Source of the DNA: Strigamia acuminata
Taxonomy: Eukaryota > Arthropoda > Chilopoda > Geophilomorpha > Linotaeniidae
NCBI GenBank assembly: GCA_949358305.1
Contig: OX442315.1
Span: 27,802,427 to 27,866,426, forward strand
Length of the DNA stretch: 64,000 nt
Reading direction: 5' to 3'
The translations under genes were made by a program, and so were the position numbers. The notes under the pieces are model-generated. The model made no database searches. It saw nothing but the letters and a program-made list of their open reading frames with translations, and was not told the origin of the DNA. Of this stretch, positions 26,923-38,071 are shown piece by piece. Each line of letters opens with the position of its first letter. Positions within the stretch are counted from its first letter, which is position 1.

Positions 26923-29368
26923 GAAGGCAAGGCAACCCTCCCACCCTCCTTTCCCTTTTCCTCGGCCACTAGAACGCCTCTAGCGGGGATTTGATACTAT
27001 AGACCTGGTTCATTTATCAAGCGAGTGTGTTAAATGATCGTTTTTCTACTTGCGTTTGCGTTTTCACGCAACATTTTGCTGGTATTGAAGTTTGGAAATT
27101 GTTTGAAACCGGACTAAATAAATGTGCTCGATACAAAAGTTGTTTAGAAATGTTGTTTAGTTGAAATTGCTCTAAACGACTCGAGTTTTATAACCCTCGA
27201 GTGAAACAAATTCGGGCGCCATTATTGTTTAGGTATATTTTCATAGAGCGGTAGATCGATTCGTGCAAGGTTTTCGCGCGTTAAGGGTTATTTATTTCTT
27301 TTATTCATTTGTGCATTGGTTAGGTTTTATTTTTTTTTGCTTCGTTGGTTTGTTGATGGGTGAAGCACAACAAAGTGTGAACAAACTAAACCGGACCCAC
27401 ATGAGCGAATTAACAAGAGATTTGGGTTATAATTTAAAATAAATAAAAATAAAAATAAAAATTACAAGTTTTTAATTTCGCTGTTAATTAGGTAGACCAG
27501 GTGCGAAATAACAATTTGAATAATTTCCAAGTAATTTTTTTCCTCACACAACGTCATAAAGCTTTCGAATATTTCCATTCTTTTTGTCTTTAATTTTTAA
27601 TCACCTTCCCTATCACTGACTTGTCATTTTCTTTATGCGTTATTGATCACGAACGGGTAGGGAACGAGGGCTGGGAATAATTTAGTTGTAAAGCCATAAT
27701 CTTTTTGTGAAAATCGATCACTATCAAGGCTTTTGAAAAGTGGGAATTCTGAAAGACCAACTAATGACTGGGTGGCCTTCGATTGGCACCAGATAAGGAA
27801 AACCTGACATCTCAGTCCCAAACGCGCAGGTGTCCTCTTCACCTTTTTAGCATTTTGACAGGAACAACGGTCAGGCAGGTGTCCCTGTCCCTTCGTGATG
27901 TGAACTACTGATAAAAAGAAATGCGGTTTTAAAAAAAAAAATGATATAAAAATCCAATTTAGCGTGATTTGGCATCAATAGCTCAGCTCCTGCTATTAGG
28001 CGTGTATTGTGATGAAGGTCGGTTGATCACATAAGGTCGAAACTAGGTCCCATGAAATGCGTGAAAAGTTGGCAGCGGTTATTGTGTTCAGTTTCCTCTC
28101 ACGCCGGATACGGACAATCCGCCCTTTTCCGCTGGCTTTGCATGGCGTTTCGTTTCGGAAACAGTTTACCTTAAAAAATGATAGGTGTTGGTATTGCCCT
28201 GCTCTCGTATCGGCGTGTGCTCATTATTTTCTCGCTAAGGGCGGGGGTGGAGGTCCCGAATTTTTTTTTTAACACATTGAGTTCCGTTCCCCTCTCTCAA
28301 CACGAGCATGTAACAAAAGTTCGAGCAGGTGTTAGGAATCAGAAGGATTTTTACCTCCCCCATCGCAACCCCACAGCTTTAAACTGTGAGGGAGGCGAGT
28401 GCAAGTATCTCCCTACTTCCCGCCAAAAAAAAAATAATAAATAAATAAAAAAAATCAAGGGTTGGGTTTTAAAAAAAAGTGTTGATTGGTGGCTTTTATC
28501 AGGCCACCCTTTAACAAGTTGTTAATAACGGTTTAACATGGGAACGAAAGCGAGAGGAAAGGTCGCATGCAGTTTGGGTCGACGAGACGTCGGCCTGGCA
28601 GTCTCGTCTAGTTCAAGTTTCTTGTGCCTCAGCCCCTTCTCATGCCCTTTCGTCTTTGTTCTTGTTTGGGTTTTCCCTTTGGAGACCCGAACGGAGGAAA
28701 AAAAGTGAGTTTGAAACAGGAATGTGTGCGACACCAGTGGCCTTCGCAGGGCCAGTGGGTTTGGAAATGGCCTTCTTCTTCTTCTTCCCTTACTTCTTTT
28801 TTCTCCCCTCGCTCCTTTTTCAATAGAATGGGGCTTTTTGTAGGTAAAATAGTTGGCATACAGGTGGTCGTGGTGGGTGTGCGTGGTTTTTCGGTGGACA
28901 AATATGGCGTTGTTGACGGTTGGTTGTGCGCCCAGGGAGTGGTTTAGTGCGACTGCTGCTCTTTTGTCCTTACGGGTAGTTGGTGACAGGGGCAGTTTCT
29001 CTTTTCGATTCTTGTTATGTATTTATATGGTTGTTTTTGTTGATCAGCCAAGCATCTCAACACTTTCTCCACATTGGGCCGGCATCTCGGTGGGGTGTCT
29101 ACCAGGGAGGTCGTTTTGTGCTCACAGATATACAAAATAGGGTTAATAGGGTGTGACGAGGTCTTTTGAAAACGTTTAAACCATTTCCTTTCGATTGACT
29201 TTGCTTGGTTTCAAATACTACTTATTCTTAACTCCCTTCACTCCATTTAAGCTATCTCTTTTCAACAGGCGTATAACTTGAAGTGATCCATTTGACTGGA
29301 AAATTCGACGAAAATGTCGGATGCAGAATACAATTTCCTTTGGTTCGCTTGGCGCCATTTTGGGCCTT

Positions 29369-29411
29369 TTTCTTTTCAATTTCTTTTCAATTTCTTTTCA
29401 ATTTCTTTCAT
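29369..29411. repeat. 11-bp tandem repeat
   Basis: About four copies of TTTCTTTTCAA in a row. Confidence 0.8.
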
Positions 29412-31246
29412 ACAAGAAAATGAAATTAATTTTTTTTTTATAGATAAAGAAAATGAGTTTACGGTTGGGAAAATGTAATATAATAACAGGTTTCCTTTTA
29501 AACGATGTAATTAAAATATTCTTTGCAACATTTTCCTTTTCCATGTTCTTGGAAATTCTTCTTACTTTCACTCGTGAGTTGTGTTGCTCTTCGTTTGGTT
29601 CCCATGATTTTTTCCCCTCTCCCCTAGTCTCGCGAGTGTAGGTCAGTTGGAGTAAGGCCATGACCCTCCACTCAGTGAGTGCCGTTGCAAGCTCCGTCTG
29701 TCGGGGTCATTGGCGGAGACCTTTCGTTGGTGAGTCACATAAGTAGCATCGCCCTCCTCATATTTTCAAACCAGTTTACTTTTCATCTCTTTAAGTCGCT
29801 TCGCTTTAACTTTTTACACAATTTTTTTTTAAGTCACGGTTTAAAGTTATAATTAAAAAGTGATAAAGTTATGGGCTTTATTAAAAAAAAATATGATATT
29901 AAGAAAATATGAACTTGAAACGTTGTTTATGAGTTCAGTTTTTAAAATTATTATCACATCCTTTAATATTGCGATGGATGAGGTCGTGGATCCAGTTTAA
30001 ATCAAATCTGGAGGATTTATTGGATTTTTATTTTGTTTTTCTGCAAAAATCAAACTGATTTTTATTTTCGTTTTTTTTAATAGAATTTTTTTTTTATTTA
30101 AATTTTTTTAAAAACTTATATTTGGTTCTCATGCCCTTGATGACTTTCCATAACCTGCTAAGTTGTCGGCTTTTCACTATTGCCGGATTCACCAGTTGTT
30201 GAGAAAGGGGAAAAAACATAAATACAAGATTTACTAGCCAGGGTCTGGCAGACCGGAGGGTGAGAAAAAAGATGGCTGCCATTCACAAAACTGGCTGAGG
30301 GAATAGTAAAGATGGAGGGGAAATTATACTTGAAGGTCGATGAGAAAAGTTACATTAAAAATTATAATTTTTTTTTAAAAAAAAAAACCTCCAAAAGCTG
30401 TATAGAATGAATTAAAGAGAATTGTTTTTATTCCCCACTTCAAATCTCTACGCCATTTAAATTTAATCTACGTTGAGTGATTGTTTGCACAAAAATATTC
30501 AATCATCTTTAAAAGTCTGTTGGCAAAGTGTTGGAATATCTTATTTTATAAGTATTAACGTCGTTATTTAATGCGGACTGTAAAATGTTGAATATAATTG
30601 ACTTATTCTATTTGACAATTTTCGTGTGCAAAAGCATGCAGCGATTGGTTTGAGTTTTTGCAAACCGTCTTGCTTTTCTTTCCTCTCCTCTCTTTCCCCA
30701 AGGCCCAAGGGGAAGGTGTGGTGGCAGTGGAAGAGGGAGGATGTCGCGTTGCAGCCAAGCGAATCGTGCCCTCAGGGGATGCCTGCTCCTTGCCTTGCCC
30801 TAGGGTTGCTGCTGCCATTTGGAGTGTGCTCCCTGACCTTTGAACTGTGGTGGCACGTGGCTGTCTGGCTGCACCACCTCGCTTGTCTGGCTACCATCTG
30901 TCTCTATTGAAGCTGGGGAACCGGGGACAAACGCATTCTGTCGCTGCTCCCAGCTGGGTCCCCCCTACTCCACCCCACAACTCCCCTCAATGACTCGCCA
31001 TCCTCCCCACTCCCCACTCCCCACTCCTCTCTCCCCTCTCTCCCTTTTCCATTTCCCATCGACCTCAGCGCCCACAGCCACGCTAGCCACACACAAAGGA
31101 GAGTGCAGGCAGCACCAACAGCTCTGGCATCGCGAGCGAGCTCCACAGCTCCACATTTCCAACTGCCACCAGCCAGGACACATCGCACCCACATCCACGC
31201 TGGATATCATATCATAGTGTTCGGATAATGACCTCGTAGTGCAGTC

Positions 31247-31403
31247 ATGCTCGACATTTCGCACTCGTCTCCCAATTGGAGACGCTCACCTGGCTTGTTT
31301 GGTTCGCGAAATTTGTCCGTTTATGGCGAGTCCTCTAATTCACCGTCGTCTAACGCGCACCACCACCATCCAGTCATGCTAGTACATCCACGGGTTCACG
31401 AAG
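31247..31403 (+). CDS. Alternative first coding exon of the GSE1 homologue
   Basis: The ATG at 31247 starts a 52-codon frame beginning MLDISHSSPNWRRSPGLFGS and ending PRVHE. The donor is consensus (GAAG then GTGAGT) and the exon ends in phase 1, joining 32615 as Gly-Leu-Pro-His. An in-frame TGA lies 18 bases upstream, which supports this ATG as the start. The sequence just before it (TAGTGCAG then TC) could also act as a weak acceptor. In that case the exon at 1981-2095 could splice in frame to 31245 through the ATG. Of the candidate 5' ends this is the nearest to the common exons. The peptide is Ser/His/Pro-rich, like other disordered GSE1 N-termini. Confidence 0.6.
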
Positions 31404-34400
31404 GTGAGTTTTGAGTGTGTAAAATGTCCGTTTGGCAAGTCCGATGGCTTCGTTTTGGTAATTATCGTGTCTGGCGAGGGAACGGGAGTCGGGACTGAGT
31501 CGTTAAATAGTTGTGCAAGTGGTCAAAGTATGCGGAAGACTTGTCGGGCTCTGTGTAAAGGGGAGAAAGGAGAAAGGAATGGGTTGCACTAGGTCAGACG
31601 GAAGGTGGAGGGATGGAGGGTTTAAAGTGGTCTTAACCAGTTGATTAGTACGAAACAGCACTGTAGGTCCTGCTGAGCTAAGGTGAATGCTGGTCGAGCC
31701 CTGAATTGAAAAGATCACGAGGCAAGGGTGGCCAAGTGACCACAGACTGGATTAGTGCGTGTCCACTGCTAGGGTTAAGATGTTTGCACAGGCGTCAACA
31801 TTCACGTTTCGCCTTTTGATTACAGTCGTTGCGTTTGGAGGTTACGCTTGGTTTAATGCTTTAAAATATTAACATTTTTTTTTTCTTTCTTTTTCTTTTA
31901 ACTCTATGGGAATGGATTTGAGTAATTACAGTGGGGAGCAAAGGTGATGAGAGGTTGTGAAGAGAATGAAGGTTGCGGGGGAAAATGAAATAAGTAATTT
32001 GAAAAGAAAATTTAAAAAAAAAATTAAAAATAAATAAAAATAAACTTGTTTTCATTTCGTAGTTTTTTCTTTCTGTTTTCAAATGGGATGTGCTTTCTTT
32101 CTTTCTTTCTTTCTATTATGCAAGTTGTCTTGTTTCCATGCCAACTATACGGCACAATAAGAGCGTTGTGATGCGCCGAAATCAGGAAATTGTCTGCAGG
32201 GAATACGATAAAAATCGACATTAGGCAAAAGATGTTGAATAAATGCGAGGAGGATGGCCGCAGTTGTGCGGGCCTTGTCCGCGCAAATTTAGTGCTTATT
32301 AACGAGCAAACTTGTCCGAATGGATTTTATAAATGACCGAAAAGACTATCCGAGGTTAACCAGGACTATTAGCCTCGGGTTTCCTTGTTTGTTGATATCG
32401 ATCGTACGATGAGAGTTTGTGTATGTGTGTGGGCGCAATCTATCGTCTCGTGCACAGATATGCAGCGCGGGTCCATTGATTTGTGGAAAACGGGTCAAAA
32501 TTGTATTAACATTCGCCGTTCTTGCGTTTCCGTTTTGCATTCTTCACTTTTAATCCGATTATCTTATTATATCATTTGAATTAATATTCAATGATGGGTT
32601 TGTTTATCATTTAGGCTTGCCTCATGGCTCCAAACCACCACCGTTGACCATGCTCCCGGGGAGTGGACACAAGTCGATAACTCGTACGACGGCTACTGTT
32701 CCTCCTTTGAGTCAGGTGTCGCCTAACAACAGCATCGTGACATCCATGAGTAACAACCCTGCATTAAATGCCACTCGGACGTCCAGTTTTGCCGCCGCTC
32801 TTCGCAAATTGGCCAAACAAGCAACTGAACCACCTGGTAATAGCAAATCGATAATATTTAATGATTTTAAGTTTTCAAATGATTTTGTTTTGTTTACAGA
32901 TAAAGACAATTCGCCCGTATCACCTGTTTCATCACCTGCTCTCAGTCAACGATCCACAACTCCTAAAAGAGCACCTCCACCTCTTATTTTGCCAGGTGGC
33001 CAGTCCATTAGTTCACCGCCAGTGGTTACCATTGCTCCAACGCAAACTCATCTCACTTTATCAGACGGAAGAAAGGTTTATTTTGTAAATTTATAAATTA
33101 TTATCATCTTTATTATTTATTTGCTTATTTATTCATTTCCTTGTTAATTAATTTATTATTAATTATAATTTGTTTTTTTTTTCGCTTTAAGAGCTCCGAT
33201 CGAGGTCATGGTCATGGCCTCCCGCTGATTGAGCCACTCAGTATTAAAAGAGATCTAAACAGCAAAGTTCCGCACGGACTTTATTTGGATAAACGAGATG
33301 AGTCTGCTTTGGCAAAAGAATTGAGCTCATCGCAATTTTCGCATTTGCGTTCGCATATGTCGTCTTCATCACGTCCGGAGGATGTGCTGTTAGCTGCTCG
33401 CGGCTTTCAGCCATATCGCGTGGCTGATGATATGCGACATGGAATTCCGCCACATGTTACATTCGATCATGCAGGATATCCCTATCATCCCATGTTTTTG
33501 CCTCCACATTTGCCTCAAACATTCAGGTTTGTGTTTTGTGCGCATCAAATGAAATGTTGGCATTCAGCTTGAATAAATTTGTTTCCGTATTATAGATTAG
33601 ATGATCCTCTCTATCTCGAACGATACGGTATGATCCGTCCTCCAGTGTTACCTCTTTCCTCGCCAAGTATGCTCTCCCATCCGGGTTTGCCTTTTCTACC
33701 AAGCAGTCGATATCCCCCAGAACTTTTGGGACCACCAATGGGACTCATTTCACCCAGCAGTGCAGCTTTAAATCAGGAAAGGTATGCAGATTCATACGAT
33801 TTGAAATATTGATGAATATTGACTACAAATCCACACTTTGATATCCCGCAGGTTAAAATTTGAAGAAGAGCAAAGACAAAGGGACAGAGAGAGGGAACGA
33901 GAAATCGAACGTGAGAGGGAACGTGAAAGAGATAGAGAACGCGAACGTCTACGTGAGCGCGAAAGGGAAATTGAAAGAGAACGGGAACAACAAGAACGGG
34001 AAAAAGAAAGAGAGCAACAGCAGAGAGATAGGGATGCAGCTTATCTCGCATTACGAAATCAAGAGCAGCACCGAATGAGCATTCCAATAGGAAGAAGCCT
34101 CGAATCGCCGAGTGGTAAGATACTATCTTTACAATTACAAGCACGTTGAGGAGTCTTAATCATTCTCTTTTAGGCCGGTTTCACAAAAACGACATGCCTA
34201 GAGATTTGGCTCGCAAATCCAGCGGTGTGGCAACGGGCACGCCTATTTCGCGCCCCAACTCGAGATCGTCTTCTTCAGTACCCAATTTAGGCTCGTTTAG
34301 TGCCGCTGCTCTCATTGGACAAGCATCGAACGCTGCAGCATCGCAGAGATCTCCAGAAGAGGAGTCTTGGCTCCAGCGACAGCGGGAACATTATTATCAA

Positions 34401-37400
34401 CAGCAACAGGAGACTGTGCTAGATTATCGTCACCCATATTTTGCAGCCCGGGTAAGAAAATGGAAATGATTATATTTGGATAAATATTAATATGTTTGAT
34501 GACGTTAACAGGATCTTGCGCAGCACGAGAGAGGAGAGGACCTGAGAAACGGTGAGCGGGATCAGTGGAATACCAAAGATGGTGCAGTGGAATATGGAAG
34601 GGAACGAAGTAGTAGTGATCCTATCAATGTGTCGTCCTTAAGTCGCAACCATCATGCAAACGAGGCGAGAGATTTAACATCGATGAGCAAGCACCACGCT
34701 GTCGATGCAAATAGTCCCGCATTTGCTGCGAATCATCATCACCACCACCATCACCACTACCCCGGAAAATATCATAATCAATCCCGTTTGCGCACTAATT
34801 CCGTTCAAGAGAACTCCTTGAGTCATTCCGAGGCACGTGAAGCGGAGGAGAGACTGAATTCTCGATTGTTTGAGAAAAAAGATCAAACTAATCGGATCGC
34901 AAATGAACGACATCACACACCCGAAGCAGTTGTAAATAATGTGGCAGCTAATGCCGTTAATGCGAGGGATTCGAATTCAGCTCCAGTAGTTACATCGGAG
35001 TCTACGTTTGCTCTTGCGGTAACAAATGGACTTGAAAATGGAAATCAGCAGGTGGTTAGTAAGTTGGACTTGGAAGAACACCGGCTTCGAATGTCGCGTG
35101 TTAATGGAACCTGTCGCATGGAGAGCAGCGAATCTGACGATGAAGAGCACAAAGCGGAAAAGAGACGTTGTCAGCTCTTAACCATCGCTTCCGGACCTCC
35201 ACTAAAGCTTGACCAGTCACCAAAGGTAATTACAACAATTCAATTTGCCAAAATAGTGTTTTAATTTCTTTATTAATTTATTTAACATCTAGAAATTGAA
35301 CTTTTTGGGAATGTTTGGTTTGACCACGCAACAGAACAAGCGAGGTAAACAAATTTCTACATTCTTTTGTTGTTGTATTTTTCTTATTTCTGTTGTGGTT
35401 GGGATGTTATTTGGGCGCCTGAACTTGTTAATGCCAGGCCAAAATACGGGCGCTCAATCAAAAGTGATGTGGTAATTTTGTTTATGGCTTTATTTGGCTT
35501 TTGTGATTCTTCGCAGTTTAAACAAAAAAGTTATTACAATGATTTATGTTTTTATTTATTTATTTATTTATTTTATTTATTAATTTCTTACTATTGGAAC
35601 GTAATGGCTCGTGTGGTTTTTGAGTTTTCCTCTTGTCATGACATGAAATGTGAAATTTTAAGTGGCCTGACAAATTGAAAGTTTCTTTTGAACCCATTTA
35701 CCCCATACTGATCCACCTTAATACTAAAACAAATTTTAAAAAGTAAAAGTAAAAAGTAAGCGCGAGCCTTATTTGATTTATAAACTTGACATATACGTAA
35801 AATGTAATTATTGTAATTATTAGAACAAAGTAAAAGTAAAAGATTGAAGCATTGCGAAAGCTAACCCTAAGCGAATAGTTCCCGCACTATACAATTCTAT
35901 CCATGGCTGTTGGCAGAGATCGAATTTGAAAAATACGTGGAGCGGCGCCAGCGCCATCATGAGCCGTGCATCAGTCCTTTGGAGGAGATCTCTCAACATA
36001 GTCCGCGTCTTCCCATCCCTCCCGGCATCTCTCCTGACGATCTGCTTCGTGAGCCCGACTACCCCCAGAAAGTGCAGTTCCTTAAAGCTTTCGACTTAGA
36101 ATCTGTATCAAAGGACAGACAAAGAGGTAATAAAAAGACAGTAATTACAAAAAGGGACTATGGCTAGGAAGTACCCCACAATTTCCCTTTCCCTTTCCCT
36201 TTCCCTTTCCATTCCACCCACGCTTTACCTTTTCTTAAAGAATCTTTGATTTTCTTCTATCCTTACATCACAACCACACGTTATAGGTCCGCATGATGAC
36301 CATAGACACCAATGGCACGCTCGTATTTTGCTCTGCTTTTGACTTGTTCTTGCATGTCAAATATTTTCTTTAATTTGAATGGGTGCTGCTTGTTTTCAAC
36401 CCTGCTTTCGCAGTTGTTAACTGTGACGATGGTTTTATTTTTATTCATGGTTCAGTTGTGGACATGAAAAACGTGCAGTGATTCTACTGTGTGTACATTT
36501 TTTGTTTATGAAAAGGTAAAGTAAATCGGGTTCATAGATTTAAGTTTAAATACACACGTACGGGTAAATCGTTATATTAGTACAGTATAAGATAAGATAG
36601 CTGCTGGGGAAGTGATTTACTTCAATCGTGGATTTAGTTGTGGCTTCTTCTATGCACTTGCAGCCTGAAAATATAGACCTAGTTTAGATTAATGTTATTT
36701 TTTAGTTGTTATTTTTAGTATCATTATAATTTTGTTTACTTGAATATATGGACCCTGAGAATGGAAAGAAAAGAAAAGGAAAAAAATAATTATCCTACAA
36801 TTTCCCTCATTCCTCTTTCTTTTTTCTTTCTTTCTATTCACGGTAGAACAAGATGCCATTTGGCAGGCTGTTGTAGAAGAACGGCTACGAAGGAATGGCT
36901 TTTTCGATCCTGCATTGCAATGTTTGGTAGCAGAAAAGCAAAATGGTGGTGGTCGGGAGCAAGCAACACCAGGTTGGAATTTAATAGCCAGCTTCTTAAA
37001 AGCATTGTTTTTCTTCTTTTTTTGTGGGTGGTTTTTTTGACACGTTAAATGTACTAACTCGGAAATACTGTTTATACTAGAAAATGGTAAAGGCTTGAAG
37101 AGGAAGAAGTCTGATAAACACAAGACAAATAAAATGATGCGCCAATCTTCGCCACTATCATCATCGTCCCAAGATTCTTTGTCTTTAGGTGTTTCAGTGT
37201 TCCAAAAGTCAAAGCAGGCCGTGAACTCTCAGCTTTCTCCTCGACAAATTCAAGGTAGGAGTTTAGTTTCATTAAAAAAAATTAATGGTTTATTGTATTT
37301 TAATCTTTATACTTACAGACGGCAAAAAAAGTTCATCTGGACAGTTGTTAGCGGATAATTCTCAAAACATAGTCAATGGAAACACTCACAGGCAACCGCA

Positions 37401-38071
37401 CGGGCATAGACATGGTGAACGTCATGTAGTTTTGATGACTAGCTCCTCCGAATTGGCCAAAACCAAGCAAATCAAGGATTTTGCTCAGGAATTTCACGAG
37501 TCCGTTTTACAGACAACTCAACAGCAACAAGCTATGAAATTAGGTATGCTCGAATCTTTTCGTTAAAACGAAACAAAACAAAAATAACGTTGTATGTTTT
37601 GATTCAGGTCAATTTGGCAAGGGAACGCGAAATTTGTGGGAAGTACACAAAGCCAATGATCAGCGTTTTGAACGAGAATCTTACAGGTGGCCTGGTATAG
37701 AATACTTGATGGAGTCGTACGAACGTCATTTACAAGGTGGATAAATATTATTTTTATTTTATTTCTTAAGACTTAAGTTTTATTCTGTTTTTTTTTTTTA
37801 AAGAACAAAAGTTGGAACGGGAAGTTTTGCTAGAACAATGTCAACGCTTACGACTCAGTAATAAAGATCTAAACTTATCTGCTGACAAACTCAGTCAAAA
37901 AATGGCGGTAAGATTTTACGAGAAGTTTAAAAAAGATGAAGAAGAATTATTAAATGTATTTTTAATTGATTGCAGGATGTAGTTCAGAGTAAACGCAAAT
38001 TGGACGAAGAGCGGCAGGAACTTCAAAATACTATCGATAACCTAAAACGGTGCCTTCGAGGGGCTCGGTAG
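31247..38071 (+). CDS. GSE1: GSE1 homologue (CoREST/HDAC co-repressor subunit), 16 exons, about 1148 aa
   Basis: GSE1 is a nuclear subunit of the HDAC1/LSD1-CoREST (BHC) co-repressor complex. Exons: 31247-31403, 32615-32836, 32900-33075, 33192-33526, 33596-33781, 33852-34114, 34174-34451, 34512-35225, 35293-35344, 35917-36126, 36847-36972, 37081-37254, 37319-37543, 37608-37736, 37804-37907 and 37976-38071; all junctions are GT-AG and in phase. Family landmarks in order: TRTTATV; SFAAALRKLAKQA (about residues 109-121); PPVVTIAPTQT; RYPPELLGP; an Arg/Glu-rich helix in exon 6 (about 360-430); SKLDLEEHRLRM with an ESDDEE patch; PPLKLDQSPKKLNFLGMFGL with TTQQ; a related QKVQFLKAFDLE; DFAQEFHESVLQTTQ; WPGIEYLMESYERHLQEQ; and a C-terminal coiled coil ending NLKRCL. 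Length is close to vertebrate GSE1 (about 1200 aa). His and Gln runs in exons 7-8 are lineage-specific. The 5' end is uncertain because alternative first exons exist. The family call is very secure. Confidence 0.93.
35766..35883. repeat. Dispersed repeat, copy 1 (in a GSE1 intron)
   Basis: About 118 bases in the intron between 35344 and 35917 match 42331-42451 closely. Shared blocks include AGATTGAAGCATTGCGAA and CTAACCCTAAGCGAATAGTT. Only two copies are visible and no coding potential or terminal repeats are seen. It is probably a fragment of an interspersed element. Confidence 0.75.
36183..36210. repeat. CCCTTT microsatellite
   Basis: Four to five consecutive CCCTTT units in a GSE1 intron. 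Confidence 0.8.

Larger units (their letters stand above)
20111..31246. other. Large intron region of the GSE1 locus
   Basis: About 11 kb without a supported gene. It is mostly AT-rich and has T-rich tracts at 21,560-21,650 and 22,220-22,310. A near-perfect GC-rich inverted repeat built around GCGGCCGC lies near 20,290-20,325. A GATGG microsatellite is near 26,895-26,922, and an 11-bp tandem repeat is near 29,369-29,411. The last 600 bases (30.65-31.25 kb) are CpG- and C-rich and probably include promoter and 5' UTR of the first exon at 31247. Confidence 0.5.

Noticed and set aside
28828-28843. Possible micro first exon (MGLFV, then donor GTAAAA) in phase 1
   Set aside because: No CpG-rich setting, a weak donor and a tiny coding part. 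It shows how easily such patterns arise and lowers confidence in the 20095 micro exon.
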